This document shows positions 61,083 through 64,000 of a stretch of 64,000 nucleotides of DNA, piece by piece. Position numbers and translations under genes: made by a program. The stretch covers positions 844,501-908,500 of the forward strand of contig CALZFC010000249.1 in assembly GCA_945643635.1 (NCBI GenBank). The letters run 5' to 3'. This DNA comes from Allodiplogaster sudhausi (taxonomy: Eukaryota; Nematoda; Chromadorea; Rhabditida; Diplogasteridae). The notes under the pieces were generated by a model, which was not told the origin of the DNA, ran no database searches, and saw nothing but the letters and a program-made list of their open reading frames with translations. Position 1 is the first letter of the stretch. The number at the start of each line of letters is the position of its first letter.

Positions 61083-62460
61083 GAGAGCCTGTCTGAGATA
61101 CTCGATCATGAGGGTGCAGGGAACAAAAATATTTTTTGATTTTAATTTTCTTTGCAGGGCTTATGTAGCATCATGAGAGCTTCCAAAAAAACTTTTTTTC
61201 AAAAAATATTTTGAAGGTATGACTACAGTATGCCTTGATTTACCAAAAATATTCAATTGACCATAAAGTTCGTAAAAGCTAACCAAATTAAATTTTGAAA
61301 GCATCGTTAGATTCGTCATCTAAAAGCGCATAAAATAGCCTAAACAAGTTTTTCATTAAAGTTTCATTAAAAGGTCGAAATGAGCATTTATATTATTGGA
61401 ATGTACCATTAGAGTGCCAAGCCGTAGAAACTACTCGATGAAACCATATCCATTTGATAGAGCGTCATTTGTTACCCATAGAAAACTGCCTCTCATGTGG
61501 ATCGTCCTACAAGAACTTACAATGTACGGGGGTGAACACCTCATAGAGTAATAACCTGCAGAACAAAAAAAGGCTATAAAATGCGTTTTTCTCGCTCTTT
61601 TCAAAATCCAAGGATACCATTGTGTTTATAATTTAGAAATACATAAAAATGTCATACATAATTTGTTCATACGATTACATTCTCAATCACTTTTTCGGCA
61701 AAAACTGTATTTCTGGCCTGCTGGAGAGAGGTTAGCGCATGTAGTCAGAAAACAAAGAAAGACTGCGACTAAATTCGTATGCCATGTGAAAGCCCAGTCT
61801 TTTCTACGTGTAATATACTATCTTCCTCCCGAATTGTGCTACAGGAAAGTTTCAATATATCCCTTTGAAGCGCGCACTCACAGTGCGGCCTGCCCAGAAA
61901 ATCCCCTTTAACCTAGCTATCCGGCTTCATACGCGATATTAGGGGAAGTTTTGCAAAATATCTCATTTCACATGTCCTATCACACAAAAAACCACGTAGA
62001 TGACTTTATCTTAGCGAATCTTCGCTATTATTTTCGGCAGATACTCTTTTTGCCTTTTACGCAGGTGAGAGAAAAGTGCACGTAAGCAGAAAAATATGAA
62101 AGACTACATCTAAACGAGCACTCTACGTGCAAACCCAAACTTTTATACGTTGAATTTACTTCCTCAAAATGTAATTTGTTAACGTGAATGGTTTGATAAG
62201 TCCGTTCGAATAGTATAACGTAAATTCTGCAACTCATCAAAGATCGCTTTATTTTCTAGAAATTTAATAGGGAAGTACATATATATGAAAGAATGGAAAG
62301 GAAACAACATCGTTTATTTAAACTCTGTAGTTTCTTCTCCCTGGCGGTCCCCTCCCCCTCCCTCGCTTTTTATAAACAACCATAAACAAACAACCCCTCT
62401 TGTTTGTGATGCTGTATATGCTGAATAGACATAGGCACATCAAACACTTTATTTTTCAAA
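61083..62460. mobile_element. Second GAGAGCC-type end and diverged repeat
   Basis: Immediately after the right TTAA, GAGAGCCTGTCTGAGA resembles the end of the 44354 family, suggesting nested or abutting elements. Inside, a ~170-bp block near 61680-61860 is repeated at reduced identity near 62025-62185 (shared TTTTTCGGCA, GAGAGA/GAGAAAAG and AAAGACTRC blocks). No right end was found and no gene is supported. Confidence 0.4.
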
Positions 62461-62464
62461 GTAA

Positions 62465-62674
62465 TTACCAATGGCGGTTCTCCTCCTCCGCCTTTGCTTG
62501 GATCCTCCGCTCCAGAAATCGGATCTTGTCGCGGGCGATCTTCAGCTCCCGCTCGAGATAGATAACAGTGGAGGCGAACTGTCGCGCCGCCTGCTCCCAT
62601 TCCCTAGGCGTGTGCCGAGGCTCTGTGCTGGGGCTTGGGTCATCGGGGAGAGACTGGTTGGAGGAGTCGGCCAT
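62465..62674 (-). CDS. Coiled-coil protein, first exon (or 69-residue protein)
   Basis: The exon opens MADSSNQSLPDDPSPSTEPR, then a predicted coiled-coil rich in Glu/Arg/Lys (YLERELKIARDKIRFLERR). A donor GTAATTAC directly follows ...NRHW, so it is probably exon 1 of a longer gene, though the next exon was not found; unspliced, a TAA gives 69 residues. Family not recognised. Confidence 0.5.
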   Translation of the reverse strand: MADSSNQSLPDDPSPSTEPRHTPREWEQAARQFASTVIYLERELKIARDKIRFLERRIQAKAEEENRHW

Positions 62675-62675
62675 G

Positions 62676-62816
62676 TTAGCAGTGATCAGGCGGGGGCAAT
62701 CGCCAAGTATTTTCGAGGGAAAACTGATCGGCTGGCTGGCGTTGGCGGCACCGCCCCGAGGGGGGGGGCGGTTCAGGCTCGCCAGCCGCTAAGCCGTTTG
62801 ACGTTCTCCCAGCCAT
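62676..62816 (-). promoter_or_regulatory. Upstream open reading frame before the coiled-coil gene
   Basis: A 46-codon frame starts at 62816 (MAGRTSNGLAAGEPEPPPPS) and its TAA ends one base before the coiled-coil ATG (TAACATGG). If it lies in the leader, it would allow reinitiation at the main start. It may equally be a chance frame. Confidence 0.35.
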
Positions 62817-63003
62817 GACAAAAGGAAAATAGATCTATCTTCTTCCTTCGTCAGATGTTTTTGTTGCTTCGGCAACATTATATTCTGAAAGGCAACTGAC
62901 TGGAGTTGGCAGCTGTTCTGGCGTTCTTCTCGTTGTGCTACTTCCTCAGATTCTCAAAAAACTGTATGAACTCGAAGTGTAACTGAAACTGGCCATCGAT
63001 GAA

Positions 63004-64000
63004 ATGCGAGATGGAAACTATATAGATGGAGCATGGGCTATTACTCTCCGCAACAAGCTGCTTCAAGCAAAGACATATTTGAGAACAGACTTCAAACTCC
63101 ACGTCAAGCCGCACTCAAGAATTGCAGATCACTGTGTGCGACATGCTCTCTCGGATCCCTCTGATGCCGCCTTCACGGAGCCCTGTGATGATAACGTCGT
63201 CGAGGACCTCTCTCACGAGCACAGAATGATTTGCGAACGATGTGAAAATGTTGGAGCAACATTAGGTGACCTCCAAGCGACAATCCAACTGCTCACCGAG
63301 AATGCACAAAACGAGATTGCACCTGGTGGATCCCAACACAATGCAGAGAAGCTTCAAATTTTCGAGAGATACGAGAGGGAAATTTACGACATCAGAAGAA
63401 AGATTCAAAATATGAAGCAACATCAGCTCCGTGTCGCAGTCAGTGAAAATGATCTAAAGAAAATCGTCGAAGACTTGGAGGTATGTAACTTCTATATACA
63501 CATATAAATAAGTAAACAAAATTGTCGCAGGAAAATGAAAGCCTCGTGACCCAAGATTGGGCTATGAAATGGCTTCCTGCAGCAGCACGCGAAAGTACAA
63601 CTGATTTTTTCGGGAAGCGTGGAATCAGTTGGCATGTCAGCCATGTGGTCGCTAATATTTCATCTGTCCTGAAGCAACATACTTTCATACACATTATGAA
63701 GAGCGACTTACAGGTAAATATGCATAATATATAAATAGATTGAACACAAAATCCGAAAATATGACCATTCAAGGACTCGGTCGCCGTTACGGCGATCATG
63801 AACCATACGGTTTCTCAACTTAGAGAAGCTGGAATAAAGAATGTCGTCTATCGGTCAGATCAGGCTGGTATGAATAAATTCAAAACAATACATTTACTTA
63901 AAAATTATACCCTTGCATCATAACAATTAGCTACAAGTTTCAGGGTGCTACAAGAGCAGTGCGACGCTTTCATCGGTCTTGCAAATCTCGAAGTATACCA
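63004..64000 (+). CDS. DWAMK/SDxAGCY-family gene (partial, runs off window)
   Basis: Exons about 63004-63480, 63531-63713, 63774-63867 and 63944 to the window end, all with GT/AG borders and consistent phase. Landmarks: CERCENVGATLGDL (a CxxC pair), a coiled-coil-like region RYEREIYDIRRKIQNMKQH, TQDWAMKWLPAAARESTTDF, GKRGISWHVSHVV, KQHTFIHIMKSDLQ, DSVAVTAIMNHTV, YRSDQAGCYKSSATLSS. The first two acidic landmarks, in DWAMK and SDQAGCY, are spaced as in a retroviral-type DDE nuclease fold; the third would lie beyond the window. No internal stop is seen. It may be an active host gene, a domesticated transposase, or a transposon gene with introns. The start may lie upstream of 63004. Confidence 0.65.

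Overview
This is nuclear DNA of a nematode, most likely a free-living rhabditid or diplogastrid. The evidence is a major sperm protein (MSP) gene copy, several chemoreceptor-type seven-transmembrane genes (Str-superfamily and Srv-like), a CK1/TTBK-like kinase of the type expanded in nematodes, a multi-exon GT31 glycosyltransferase, a C-type-lectin/CUB locus and many short introns. The genus cannot be named from this window. Exon boundaries below were read by eye from splice signals and frame continuity.

Layout. 1-870 (-): 3' part of a Thr/Ser-rich secreted or membrane protein. 1589-2132 (+): MSP pseudogene with a lost splice acceptor and an internal stop. 3167-5925 (+): unrecognised gene with a duplicated exon pair and a 483-bp hAT-type MITE inserted in an exon. 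6958-10655 (-): GT31 galactosyltransferase. 12080-17297 (-): CK1/TTBK-like kinase whose introns hold a TA-flanked MITE and several tandem repeats. 20021-22115 (+): Srv-like receptor with one frame break. 23620-24994: head-to-head small peptide genes on an inverted duplication, with a third broken copy at 26934. 28145-33660 (+): duplicated genes whose N-terminus resembles GTP cyclohydrolase I feedback regulatory protein (GFRP) fused to a long Gln/Pro-rich tail, plus a degenerate third copy between them. 33880-35125: C-type lectin and CUB pieces in opposite orientation. 35470-36300: receptor remnant. 36345-39690 (+): decayed CR1/Jockey-like LINE. 40059-42410 (+): ionotropic-receptor-like gene. 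43833-50135 (+): one apparently intact Str-superfamily receptor, a fragment and a decayed copy. 50837-53066 (-) and 56667-58390 (+): a head-to-head pair of Str receptors, the second lacking TM2-TM3. 58555-61082: TTAA-associated transposon sequence. 62465-62674 (-): coiled-coil exon. 63004-64000 (+): intron-bearing gene of the same family as the transposon cargo.

The strongest unusual signal is at the right end. A TTAA-flanked 1.58-kb element (59499-61078) has 392-bp inverted arms made partly of coding sequence, and an intron-containing relative of its cargo gene lies 2 kb away. A second TTAA element (44354-46126) sits in a receptor intron, and the paralogous receptor preserves the empty site. 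The general picture is a chemoreceptor-rich, transposon-rich nematode chromosome region in active gene birth and decay. Apart from paralogy, I see no sign that the genes act in one pathway.
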